A stretch of 64,000 nt of DNA, taken from assembly GCF_042686195.1 (NCBI RefSeq), contig NZ_JBHUOQ010000001.1:682001-746000 (forward strand), given 5' to 3'. Shown here in pieces: positions 17,884-25,561 of this stretch (position 1 is its first letter; the number at the start of each line of letters is the position of its first letter). Origin of the DNA: Corticicoccus populi (lineage in GTDB: Bacteria; Bacillota; Bacilli; Staphylococcales; Salinicoccaceae). Both the position numbers and the translations under genes were made by a program. The notes under the pieces were generated by a model. It was not told where the DNA came from, searched no databases, and was given only the letters and a program-made list of their open reading frames with translations.

Positions 17884-18588
17884 TTACAAGTCCTTTATCA
17901 ATAATTTTACAACTTCCGATGAATTTACACAAGCTTTCTTCAAAAATTCATCATATGTCATATCTGCACTGTCATCTGCCTTATCTGATATAGAGCGCAC
18001 GATCACAAACGACGTTGAAAACTGATAGCATGTCTGTGCAATGCTCGCGGACTCCATATCGACAGCAAGTGCCTGTTTAAAATTACCGGTGATTTTCTGT
18101 TTCTGATCACTGTCTGCGATAAATGAATCACCACTTACAATGAGACCCGTATGGCCGTTAACATTTCCAAGTGACTGAATCGCATTATAGCTTCTTTTTA
18201 CAAGACCCTTATCTGCGATATAGTAACGCGGCATCCCGGGCACCTGACCAAGTACATAACCAAACTCCCTTGCATCAACATCATGATGAAGGACCTCAGA
18301 TGAAACGACCATATCAGTCACATCCAGCTTATCGGAAAGGCTGCCTGCAACACCGGTATTGATAACAATACATACATCAAAACGTTCTATCAGAAGTGCG
18401 GTAATCATACTTGAATTGACTTTGCCGATTCCACTTTCGACAAGCACCACATTTTTGCCGTCAAGCGTTCCAACAAATACTTCAACATGTGCAATGTACT
18501 CAGTTGAAGTGATATCCATCCACTCCTTCAGGATATCTACTTCCGGTTTCATCGCACCGATAATGCCAATGACATTATTATTAGTCAA
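17884..18588 (-). CDS. mtnN: 5'-methylthioadenosine/S-adenosylhomocysteine nucleosidase
   Basis: 234-residue nucleosidase that cleaves adenine from MTA and SAH, detoxifying these by-products and feeding methionine salvage and the LuxS route. Seen: IGIIGAMKPEVDIL (7-20, with the conserved Glu), VVLVESGIGKVNSS near 49, VNTGVAGSL near 78, DMESASIAQTC near 173 and SISDKADDSA near 195. The start is a TTG overlapping the end of greA by 8 bases, with no clear RBS, which points to translational coupling. Confidence 0.95.
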   Translation of the reverse strand: MTNNNVIGIIGAMKPEVDILKEWMDITSTEYIAHVEVFVGTLDGKNVVLVESGIGKVNSSMITALLIERFDVCIVINTGVAGSLSDKLDVTDMVVSSEVLHHDVDAREFGYVLGQVPGMPRYYIADKGLVKRSYNAIQSLGNVNGHTGLIVSGDSFIADSDQKQKITGNFKQALAVDMESASIAQTCYQFSTSFVIVRSISDKADDSADMTYDEFLKKACVNSSEVVKLLIKDL

Positions 18589-19051
18589 TGGAAACGATTT
18601 TCACTTTCATATCATTGCCGTTTGGGAGCGGAACATTAATTTCATCTTCTAATTTCGCTCCTAAAAGCGATTTTGCGATTGGAGATTCATTGGAGATTTT
18701 ACCTTCGAATGGATCTGCTTCAGCACTTCCGACGATTTGATACTGCTCTTTATCTCCGTCAGGCAGTTCAATAAATGTTACAGTTTTACCAAGTTGAACA
18801 CTGTTATTATTGTTGTTGTCTTCAATAATTTTCGCGTGTCTGATCATGTCTTCAATTTTTGTGATTTCCTGTTCTACAAATCCCTGCTCGTCTTTTGCTG
18901 CATCATACTCTGAGTTCTCGGATAAATCACCGAAACTTCTTGCTACTTTAATTTTTTCAACAACTTCCGGTCTTTTTACTGTAATTAACTGTTCAAGTTC
19001 TTCCTGTAATTGTTCATATCCACTTTGTGTCATTGGAAATTCTTTTTGCAT
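18581..19051 (-). CDS. greA: Transcription elongation factor GreA
   Basis: 156-residue factor that rescues backtracked RNA polymerase by stimulating transcript cleavage. Seen: the N-terminal antiparallel coiled coil (about 8-75, with acidic tip SFGDLSENSEYDAAKDEQ) and a C-terminal FKBP-like domain (about 80-156). Good RBS GGAGGG. Located between udk and mtnN. Confidence 0.98.
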   Translation of the reverse strand: MQKEFPMTQSGYEQLQEELEQLITVKRPEVVEKIKVARSFGDLSENSEYDAAKDEQGFVEQEITKIEDMIRHAKIIEDNNNNNSVQLGKTVTFIELPDGDKEQYQIVGSAEADPFEGKISNESPIAKSLLGAKLEDEINVPLPNGNDMKVKIVSID

Positions 19052-19075
19052 TATAAAACCCTCCGTATATTATTT

Positions 19076-19693
19076 CTAATTAATTAATGTTCTGATTTTA
19101 GTAGTAATTAAGTCAATAGCAACGTAATTTTCTCCGCCCTCTGGGATGATAATATCGCTGTGCCTTTTTGTCGGTTCGACAAATTGAAGATGCATTGGAC
19201 GGACAACTGATAAATATTGATCAATTACTGAATCCATAGTTCTGCCGCGCTCATTAATATCACGCCGCATTCTCCTTAAGATTCTGATATCCGAATCCGT
19301 ATCCACGTAAACCTTCACATCCATCATTTGACGAAGCTGTTCATTTTCAAGTGCGAAAATACCTTCGACAATAATCACTTCTTTTGGATCAACAGTAATT
19401 GTTTTTTCACTTCTTGTATGCTCTGCATAATTATATGTGGGAATCTCAACGGATTCCCTGTTGATTAACTGATTGATATGCGTAATTAAGAGATCATTAT
19501 CAAATGCAAACGGATGATCATAGTTTGTCTTCAGCCGTTCATCCATCGTTAAATGGCTTTGATCTTTATAATAATAATCCTGCTCAATTAATACCACACT
19601 ATGCCCTTCCAAAGCTTCCATCACCTGACGGGTAACAGATGTTTTTCCAGAACCGGAACCGCCGGCAATACCAATAATTGTTGGTTTCTCCAT
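19076..19693 (-). CDS. udk: Uridine kinase
   Basis: 205-residue kinase phosphorylating uridine and cytidine in pyrimidine salvage. Seen: Walker A GGSGSGKTS (11-19), the conserved DYYYKD (about 40) and NYDHPFAFD (about 56) nucleoside-binding segments, and RRMRRDINERGR lid (about 143-154). It sits between the O-methyltransferase and greA, the usual order in Bacillus and Staphylococcus. Confidence 0.98.
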   Translation of the reverse strand: MEKPTIIGIAGGSGSGKTSVTRQVMEALEGHSVVLIEQDYYYKDQSHLTMDERLKTNYDHPFAFDNDLLITHINQLINRESVEIPTYNYAEHTRSEKTITVDPKEVIIVEGIFALENEQLRQMMDVKVYVDTDSDIRILRRMRRDINERGRTMDSVIDQYLSVVRPMHLQFVEPTKRHSDIIIPEGGENYVAIDLITTKIRTLIN

Positions 19694-19702
19694 GATTATA
19701 AC

Positions 19703-20323
19703 CTACCCTTTTGTAATGACTAATAATCCGTCACCGACAGGTAAATATGATGTTTCATGATTAGACTCTGCCAATTTTTGATTAAAATCATTTACTTTTT
19801 CTCTCAGTTTTCTGCGGTTTCTGCTGCTCAATTCTTCTTCAACGATCTGTCCCCGCAAAAGAATATTGTCTACAATAATTAAGCCGCCTTTTTTTATATA
19901 CTTACTGTATTTATCAAAAAATAATTGATTGTTACCTTTAGAAGCATCGATGAATAAAAAATCCAGTGATTCATATAAAGCATCAGGTTCAAAAGTTTTG
20001 GCATCACCTTTTATTGCAGTGACACGCTCAGAAACTCTGTGATTTTCAAAATTTGATAATGCCGTTTGATGCTTTTCCTCATCTATCTCAATCGTTATTA
20101 ATTTTGAGTCCGGAAAAACGGATAATAGATGCAGACCGCTGTATCCAATCGCCGTGCCGATTTCCAAATAATTCCTGGCACCTGAAATTTTCAATAAATG
20201 TTTAACCACAGTCAGGGCATCAGAATCAATAATTGGAACATTATTTTCGATGCCGTATTGATAGACATCAGAAAATATTTCATCTTTTGTGTTTAAATTT
20301 TTAATATAAGACATTATATCCAT
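19703..20323 (-). CDS. O-methyltransferase family protein (YrrM-like)
   Basis: 206-residue SAM-dependent methyltransferase of the O-methyltransferase family 3. Seen: SAM motif LEIGTAIGYSGLHL (about 53-66), acidic TIEIDEEKH (about 79), metal and SAM site FLFIDASKGNN (about 124) and DNILLRG (about 150). The natural substrate is not known; in Bacillus the adjacent homologue YrrM (TrmR) methylates wobble uridine in tRNA, and that is a reasonable guess here. RBS GGTGAG 5 bases upstream. First gene of the udk-greA-mtnN group. Confidence 0.88.
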   Translation of the reverse strand: MDIMSYIKNLNTKDEIFSDVYQYGIENNVPIIDSDALTVVKHLLKISGARNYLEIGTAIGYSGLHLLSVFPDSKLITIEIDEEKHQTALSNFENHRVSERVTAIKGDAKTFEPDALYESLDFLFIDASKGNNQLFFDKYSKYIKKGGLIIVDNILLRGQIVEEELSSRNRRKLREKVNDFNQKLAESNHETSYLPVGDGLLVITKG

Positions 20324-20347
20324 ATAAACTCACCATATACAAAAAAT

Positions 20348-20375
20348 ACAACTGATAACAATTGTTATCAGTTGT
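20348..20375. promoter_or_regulatory. 28-base perfect palindrome upstream of the O-methyltransferase gene
   Basis: Arm ACAACTGATAACAA, perfect with no loop, followed on the minus strand by T6. It can be the mltG terminator. But a possible promoter (TTTTCA, 17 bases, TAATAT at 20397-20392 with an extended TGC) lies upstream of it, so it may instead sit at +10 to +37 of the next operon and act as an operator or attenuator. Confidence 0.55.
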
Positions 20376-20427
20376 TCTAACCATTATTGATATATTAGCA
20401 TATCACATCTATTTTGAAAAGTACCTT

Positions 20428-21558
20428 TTATTCCTGGTTGTTAATGTACTCTTCTCTGTTTTCTATGTGTTGTTCAAATGTTTCTGCAAAGTGATTGTTT
20501 CCTTCACTGTCTGACAGGAAGTAGTAATAATCCGTATTAGAAGGGTTCAGTGTACTTTGTACAGATTCTTGACCTGGTGAAGATATTGGTCCCGGCGGCA
20601 GTCCCGTATTCAAGTACGTATTATACGGATCTTCAACCTCTAAATCTTCAAACAGTGTTCTTTCCTGATGTTCACCGAGTGCATATAATACAGTCGGGTC
20701 TGTTTGAAGCGGCATTGCAGGGTCAGAAGCCAGACGATTCAAAAATACACTGGCAATCATTGAACGGTCCGCAAGTGATGTTGCCTCCATCTCTATTAGT
20801 GAAGCAAATGTCAGGAATTCATGGAATGACTGATCCTGATACTCTCCCTCAAATTCAACCTGATAGTCTTCAACTGCGTTATATTCCTGGAAGCTGTTGG
20901 ACTGTGTTGCATCAAGCATCTGTCTGATGATACTTTCAACAGTCGGATCTTCTTCAGTAATATCATATGTTGCAGGGTATAAATAACCTTCAAGCGGGAA
21001 CTTGATATCGTCTGCCAGAATTTCATCTGTCAGCATTTCCGGATATTCTTCAATCAGTTCCTGAATGAATGACTCATCCTCCATGACCTCCATGAAACGC
21101 GCAGCAGATACAGGCGCATTTTCTTCAATCTGCGTAGCAATCTGATCAACTGAATAGCCTTCAGGAATCGTTACTCTGTATAGAACTTCCTGATATACAG
21201 TACCTGTTTCAAGTGTTCTCGCAATCTGCTCATAATTCATTGAAGGAGAAAGTTCATAATCCCCCGCCTGATAATCCGAGATACTGTTTAATTGTAAGTA
21301 TATATGAAACATTGTTCCGTTGCCTATAATTCCTTCACTTTCGAGGATGTCGCCAATTTCACCGCCGCCGGATCCCGGAGCGATTGATACTTCAGTCATT
21401 TCTGTAGAATTTTCATCAAGCGGCTCGGAAGATGATGAAATATAAAAATACACAACGATGCCGCCTATAATAATTGCGAGAGCAAGTATTATTATTATAA
21501 ACAGCGATAAGTAAGACGAGACACTTTTAGAAAATCGAATGTCATCTGATTTAGCCAT
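20428..21558 (-). CDS. mltG: Endolytic murein transglycosylase MltG
   Basis: 376-residue membrane-anchored lytic transglycosylase (YceG family) thought to end nascent glycan strands. Seen: a short cytoplasmic N-terminus, one membrane helix (about 19-40), a LysM-like region (about 55-130), and the catalytic YceG domain with SLIEMEATSLADRSMIASVF (about 250-269), where the Glu of IEMEA is the expected catalytic acid. It follows DUF1292 but a hairpin lies between them. Confidence 0.95.
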   Translation of the reverse strand: MAKSDDIRFSKSVSSYLSLFIIIILALAIIIGGIVVYFYISSSSEPLDENSTEMTEVSIAPGSGGGEIGDILESEGIIGNGTMFHIYLQLNSISDYQAGDYELSPSMNYEQIARTLETGTVYQEVLYRVTIPEGYSVDQIATQIEENAPVSAARFMEVMEDESFIQELIEEYPEMLTDEILADDIKFPLEGYLYPATYDITEEDPTVESIIRQMLDATQSNSFQEYNAVEDYQVEFEGEYQDQSFHEFLTFASLIEMEATSLADRSMIASVFLNRLASDPAMPLQTDPTVLYALGEHQERTLFEDLEVEDPYNTYLNTGLPPGPISSPGQESVQSTLNPSNTDYYYFLSDSEGNNHFAETFEQHIENREEYINNQE

Positions 21559-21582
21559 AAAATACTCCTGTTCTTGTTAAAG

Positions 21583-21611
21583 AAGCTTCCAATACCTCTT
21601 ATTGGAAGCTT
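21583..21611 (-). terminator. Hairpin between the DUF1292 gene and mltG
   Basis: AAGCTTCCAATA / TATTGGAAGCTT, a 12-bp stem with a 5-base loop. The following minus-strand bases are T-rich but not a clean run (TTCTTTAAC), so termination may be partial. Confidence 0.7.
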
Positions 21612-21628
21612 TCTTCTGAAAATTATTT

Positions 21629-21931
21629 TTACTCTTCAGGTTCATCCATTTGAGTATTGACAACTTCTTCAATCATATCCCATTCCTCATCAGTTTCGAC
21701 AGGCAGGAATTTACCGCCTTCGCCGTCTTCATCAGGAACATTAATCATTGGAATCAATTCAATATCTTCATCATCATCACTGAAGTTTCCTTCTTCAGCT
21801 AATATAATATAGTCTTTCCCAAATTCAGGATGGTGAAACTCCAGCATTTTGCGGTATAGTACCTCGTTGCCGTCTTCATCATACAGAGTCAGTAACTCTT
21901 CTTCAGAGTTGAATTCCATCTCTTGTGTCAT
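21629..21931 (-). CDS. DUF1292 family protein (YrzB-like)
   Basis: 100-residue, strongly acidic protein of unknown function. It matches the DUF1292 pattern: a start rich in Glu, then LYDEDGNEVLYRKMLEF, YIILAEE, and a proline-poor acidic tail. It always travels with ireB and ruvX in Firmicutes, as here (2 bases behind ruvX), which suggests co-expression rather than a defined pathway role. Confidence 0.9.
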   Translation of the reverse strand: MTQEMEFNSEEELLTLYDEDGNEVLYRKMLEFHHPEFGKDYIILAEEGNFSDDDEDIELIPMINVPDEDGEGGKFLPVETDEEWDMIEEVVNTQMDEPEE

Positions 21932-21933
21932 TG

Positions 21934-22365
21934 TTATTCTCCTTTAGCCGGATTATCTAGATATCCTTGTAATATAAACACAGCTGCCATTTTATCAATA
22001 ACTGCTTTTCTTTTTTTGCGGGATACATCAGCTTCAAGTAAAGTGCGTTCTGCACCCATGGTACTCAATCTTTCATCCCACAATTGTATTTTAACATTTG
22101 GAAGATGTTTCGCAAGTAATTTACTGTATTCAATAGAACGTTCTCCGCTTTCGCCGATGGAATTATTCATATTCTTCGGCAGTCCGATGACTACAGTTTT
22201 CACATTGTGTTCTGAGACGATATTTTCAATTTCTTTAAAACCATATTTACCATTATGATAATCTATCTTTAATGTGGTGATTCCCTGGGCTGTCCATCCG
22301 AAAGCATCACTTACCGCAACACCAACAGTTTTTGTTCCGACGTCCAGCCCTAAAATTTTATCCAT
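21934..22365 (-). CDS. ruvX: Putative pre-16S rRNA nuclease / Holliday junction resolvase-like RuvX (YqgF)
   Basis: 143-residue RNase H-fold nuclease. Seen: first acidic residue in LGLDVGTKTVGVAVSD (about 5-20), second in VIGLPKNMNNS (about 59-69, with the KN motif) and the distal WDERLSTMGAE (about 98-108). In Escherichia coli YqgF processes the 16S rRNA 5' end; recombination roles are also proposed. It overlaps ireB by 8 bases. Confidence 0.95.
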   Translation of the reverse strand: MDKILGLDVGTKTVGVAVSDAFGWTAQGITTLKIDYHNGKYGFKEIENIVSEHNVKTVVIGLPKNMNNSIGESGERSIEYSKLLAKHLPNVKIQLWDERLSTMGAERTLLEADVSRKKRKAVIDKMAAVFILQGYLDNPAKGE

Positions 22366-22621
22366 TGATTTCCCGTTCGATATATGTTCTCACAAGAACT
22401 TCCATAATCTCATCACGGTCTACATGACGAATCTGGTTGCGGGCCTCATTATTACGCGGAATATACGCTGGATCACCGCTTTGTAAATATCCCACCAATT
22501 GATTAATCGGCTCATATTCCCGTTCTTCAAGAGTGTTGTACACATTAGTTAAAATTTCTTTTACATGCTTCGCGCGTGAGTCTTCTACGTTAAATTTCAT
22601 AGTCTCATCAAAACGTCCCAA
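22358..22621 (-). CDS. ireB: IreB family regulatory phosphoprotein (UPF0297)
   Basis: 87-residue protein of the IreB/YrzL family; in Enterococcus it is a substrate of the IreK PASTA kinase (family knowledge). Seen: FDETMKFNVED at the start and the conserved NQLVGYLQSGDPAYIPR segment. The TTG at 22621 lies 7 bases after GGAGTG and gives the usual MGRFDETM start; an in-frame TTG five codons upstream overlaps the RBS and was rejected. First gene of ireB-ruvX-DUF1292. Confidence 0.94.
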   Translation of the reverse strand: MGRFDETMKFNVEDSRAKHVKEILTNVYNTLEEREYEPINQLVGYLQSGDPAYIPRNNEARNQIRHVDRDEIMEVLVRTYIEREING

Positions 22622-22657
22622 AATAAAGCACTCCAATCTTGCTGGTATTTGACCTTC

Positions 22658-22666
22658 ATTATAACA
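22658..22666 (-). promoter_or_regulatory. Extended -10 promoter upstream of ireB
   Basis: TGTTATAAT on the minus strand (TGn plus consensus TATAAT), about 37 bases before the ireB start. No convincing -35 box lies at the right distance, as is common for extended -10 promoters. Confidence 0.55.
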
Positions 22667-22684
22667 TTTATCCCGAAGAATCAG

Positions 22685-25303
22685 TTACTTTTTAATGTAC
22701 TCTTCAACAAACTGTAATGCTTTTGTTAAATTCCGAGGATTTGTTCCGCCGCCCTGTGCCATATCCGGACGTCCACCGCCTCTGCCGTCAACCTTCTCAG
22801 CCATACCTTTCATTATCTCCCCTGCTTTATAATCAGCAGTTAATGATTTCGGTACTGTGACGACGAGAGATACTTTTCCGTCTGTCACTGCACCGAGTGC
22901 GATAACAGCATCCTGATGGCTTGATTTTATATCATCCATAATACTGCGCAGCTCTTTAGCATCATCAACGGATACTTCCTGCTTGATCACTGAAACACCG
23001 TTAATATCTTCAATTTGAATGTCCGACAGTTTATCTTTCTGAAGCTCGGATTTCAACGTTTTATTATTTTCTTTCAATTCTTTTACTTCATCAAGAAGCT
23101 GATCAATTCTGCGGTCAATATTCTCTTCCGTGGATTTCAATCTGCCTGCAATCTGCTGGAGATGGTTTTCTTTTTCCTGATAGTATTTAACTGCATATTT
23201 ACTTGTGACAGCTTCAATACGTCTGATTCCGGCACCGATACCTGATTCTGAAACAATTTTAAATAGACCGATATCTCCTGTATTCCGGACATGGATTCCG
23301 CCGCACAGTTCTACTGAATAGCCTTCAATATCCACAACACGTACAATACTTCCGTATTTCTCTCCGAAAAGTGCCATCGCACCTTTCTCCTTCGCTGCAT
23401 CAATCGGCATCTCTTCGATTACAACATTTAAGCTTTCAAATATCTTTTCATTTACAATGTTCTCAATTTTTTCAATTTCTTCAGTTGTTAATGCTTCAAG
23501 ATGTGAAAAGTCAAACCGCAGACGCCCTTCCTCAACAAGGGAACCAGCCTGGTTCGCATGTTCTCCGATTGTATCTTTCAATGCCTGGTGCATTAAGTGT
23601 GTTGCAGTATGATTTTTAATGATGAAACGACGTGCTTCTTTATCCACCTGCAGATGATACTTTTTCCCTGACTCAAGTACACCGGAAATTATTTTTGCAA
23701 CATGAACATTCTGGTTATTCGGTGCCTTGTACACAGACTCAACTTTCAGTTCAACACCGTCTGCAGTGATCCGGCCGGTATCTGCTACCTGTCCGCCGCT
23801 TACAGCATAAAACGGTGTACGGTCAAATACAAGTTCAACAAATTCATCTCCATCATAAGCATCTACCCGCTCATTATCTTTCACAATAAGGAGGAGTTCC
23901 GCATCTTCTTCAGTCTGTTCATAGCCGGTAAACACACTTTGTTCGGTAAATGAAGACAGTGTTTCTGACTGAACCTGCATTGACTCACTTCTTTTCCGTG
24001 CATTTCTGGCACGTTCTCTCTGCAGTTTCATTGATTCGATAAAGCCTTCTTCATCAACTGACAAACCGTCATTTTCAGCATATTCTTTAGTGAGTTCATA
24101 CGGGAAACCGTAAGTGTCGTAAAGTTTAAATGCATCTTCTCCTGAAATTGTTTTCGTAGTATTTTTCACTGAATCCCGAAGCCCTTCATAAATCCGGATA
24201 CCTTCATCCAGTGTTGAAAGAAAACGCTCCTCTTCTTTTCTGACAATGTCTTTAATGAAATCTTTCCGCTCTGCGACATTAGGATAGAATTCTTCCATGA
24301 TACCGGACACTGTATCAACCAGCTGATACATAAATGCCTGTTCAATGCCGAGTTCTTTTGAGAATCTTACTGCACGGCGCAGAAGGCGTCTTAATACATA
24401 ACCTCGTCCTTCATTAGAAGGCAGTGCACCGTCTGCGACTGCGAAACTTACAGTACGAATGTGGTCGCTGATCACTTTAAATGCAACGTCCTGCGAGTCA
24501 TTTTCACCGTATTTTTTACCGGATACTTCCTCAATATTACGGAGAATCGGCGTGAACAAATCCGTATCAAAGTTTGTACGAACATCCTGAATGACACTTG
24601 CCATACGTTCAAGTCCCATACCCGTATCAATGTTTTTCTTAGGGAGCGGTGTATATGTCCCGTCCTGATTATGGTTGAATTCACTGAATACAAGATTCCA
24701 AATTTCTAAATACCTTTCATTTTCACCGCCGGGATACATTTCCTCCTCAGGGTCAAGACCGGAATACTTTTCGCCACGGTCATAAAAGATTTCGCTGTTC
24801 GGACCACATGGACCTTCACCGATATCCCAGAAGTTCCCCTCAATTCTAATAATCCGGTCTTCTGATAAACCAATCACTTCTGTCCAGAGACGGAATGCTT
24901 CTTCATCTTCAGGATGAATCGTGACATATAAGAGTTCAGGATCAAAACCAATCCATTCGTCACTCGTCAAAAATTCCCATGCCAGTTCGACAGCTTCTTT
25001 TTTAAAATAATCACCGATTGAAAAGTTACCGAGCATTTCAAAAAAAGTATGGTGTCTTGCTGTAAAACCGACATTTTCAATGTCATTTGTACGGATTGAT
25101 TTCTGTGCATTTACAATCCTTGGGTTTTCAGGTATCACACGTCCGTCAAAATACTTTTTCAGTGTTGCCACTCCGGAATTAATCCAAAGCAGTGAATCAT
25201 CATCTATCGGTACAAGAGGTGCACTTGGTTCAATCATATGATCTTTAGATTTAAAAAACTCCAGGTATAAATTACGAATCTCATTTCCAGTTAATATCTT
25301 CAT
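22685..25303 (-). CDS. alaS: Alanine--tRNA ligase
   Basis: Charges tRNA-Ala. 872 residues, full length. Seen: class II catalytic core (1-240, with HHTFFEMLGNFSIGDYF near 66), the editing domain with HTATHLMHQAL (HxxxH, about 563) and CGGIHVRNTG (CxxxH, about 664) zinc-binding residues, a coiled-coil region (about 710-760) and the glycine-rich C-Ala domain ending with GRGGGRPDMAQGGG. Controlled by the T-box leader upstream. Confidence 0.99.
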   Translation of the reverse strand: MKILTGNEIRNLYLEFFKSKDHMIEPSAPLVPIDDDSLLWINSGVATLKKYFDGRVIPENPRIVNAQKSIRTNDIENVGFTARHHTFFEMLGNFSIGDYFKKEAVELAWEFLTSDEWIGFDPELLYVTIHPEDEEAFRLWTEVIGLSEDRIIRIEGNFWDIGEGPCGPNSEIFYDRGEKYSGLDPEEEMYPGGENERYLEIWNLVFSEFNHNQDGTYTPLPKKNIDTGMGLERMASVIQDVRTNFDTDLFTPILRNIEEVSGKKYGENDSQDVAFKVISDHIRTVSFAVADGALPSNEGRGYVLRRLLRRAVRFSKELGIEQAFMYQLVDTVSGIMEEFYPNVAERKDFIKDIVRKEEERFLSTLDEGIRIYEGLRDSVKNTTKTISGEDAFKLYDTYGFPYELTKEYAENDGLSVDEEGFIESMKLQRERARNARKRSESMQVQSETLSSFTEQSVFTGYEQTEEDAELLLIVKDNERVDAYDGDEFVELVFDRTPFYAVSGGQVADTGRITADGVELKVESVYKAPNNQNVHVAKIISGVLESGKKYHLQVDKEARRFIIKNHTATHLMHQALKDTIGEHANQAGSLVEEGRLRFDFSHLEALTTEEIEKIENIVNEKIFESLNVVIEEMPIDAAKEKGAMALFGEKYGSIVRVVDIEGYSVELCGGIHVRNTGDIGLFKIVSESGIGAGIRRIEAVTSKYAVKYYQEKENHLQQIAGRLKSTEENIDRRIDQLLDEVKELKENNKTLKSELQKDKLSDIQIEDINGVSVIKQEVSVDDAKELRSIMDDIKSSHQDAVIALGAVTDGKVSLVVTVPKSLTADYKAGEIMKGMAEKVDGRGGGRPDMAQGGGTNPRNLTKALQFVEEYIKK

Positions 25304-25336
25304 TACATTACTCTCCTCAAAAAATAAAATAAAAAA

Positions 25337-25362
25337 GCCCCTATTTATTTAAAAATAGGGAC
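25337..25362 (-). terminator. T-box terminator of alaS
   Basis: CCCTATTT...AAATAGGGGC stem followed on the minus strand by TTTTTT, 35-60 bases before the alaS start. Mutually exclusive with the antiterminator that uses the T-box core just upstream. Confidence 0.9.
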
Positions 25363-25527
25363 GAATCACTCCGCGGTACCACCCATGTTATGGCTCTGCC
25401 ATCACTTTAGTGTCATAAATATAACCGGAAAACAGCACAGAAATAATTGTGTCATTGTTTCCACCAGCCACAATGTCTCTTAAAGCTACAAATTATTCCC
25501 TTAAAAATTCCGGAAGTATTAAGTTAT
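25337..25527 (-). promoter_or_regulatory. T-box riboswitch controlling alaS
   Basis: The minus strand carries the T-box core GGGTGGTACCGCGG (25384-25371) ahead of the terminator, and an AGAGA motif followed by a stem I-type hairpin with GCTGGTGGAAAC upstream. The likely specifier is GCT (Ala) at 25436-25434 in the context CTGTGCTGTTTT; this assignment is by analogy with the hisS leader and by the gene controlled. Uncharged tRNA-Ala would stabilise the antiterminator and let RNA polymerase reach alaS. Confidence 0.95.
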
Positions 25528-25532
25528 TTCTG

Positions 25533-25561
25533 ATTATATGGATTATTATCATCAAAGTCAA
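25533..25561 (-). promoter_or_regulatory. SigA promoter of the alaS T-box transcript
   Basis: TTGACT (25561-25556), 17 bases, TATAAT (25538-25533). The -35 box overlaps the recD2 stop codon, and there is no terminator between the genes. Confidence 0.88.

Noticed and set aside
20350..20373. Perfect Fur or PerR box
   Set aside because: The half-sites only resemble the consensus and spacing is not the standard 7-1-7, so it is reported as an unassigned palindrome.
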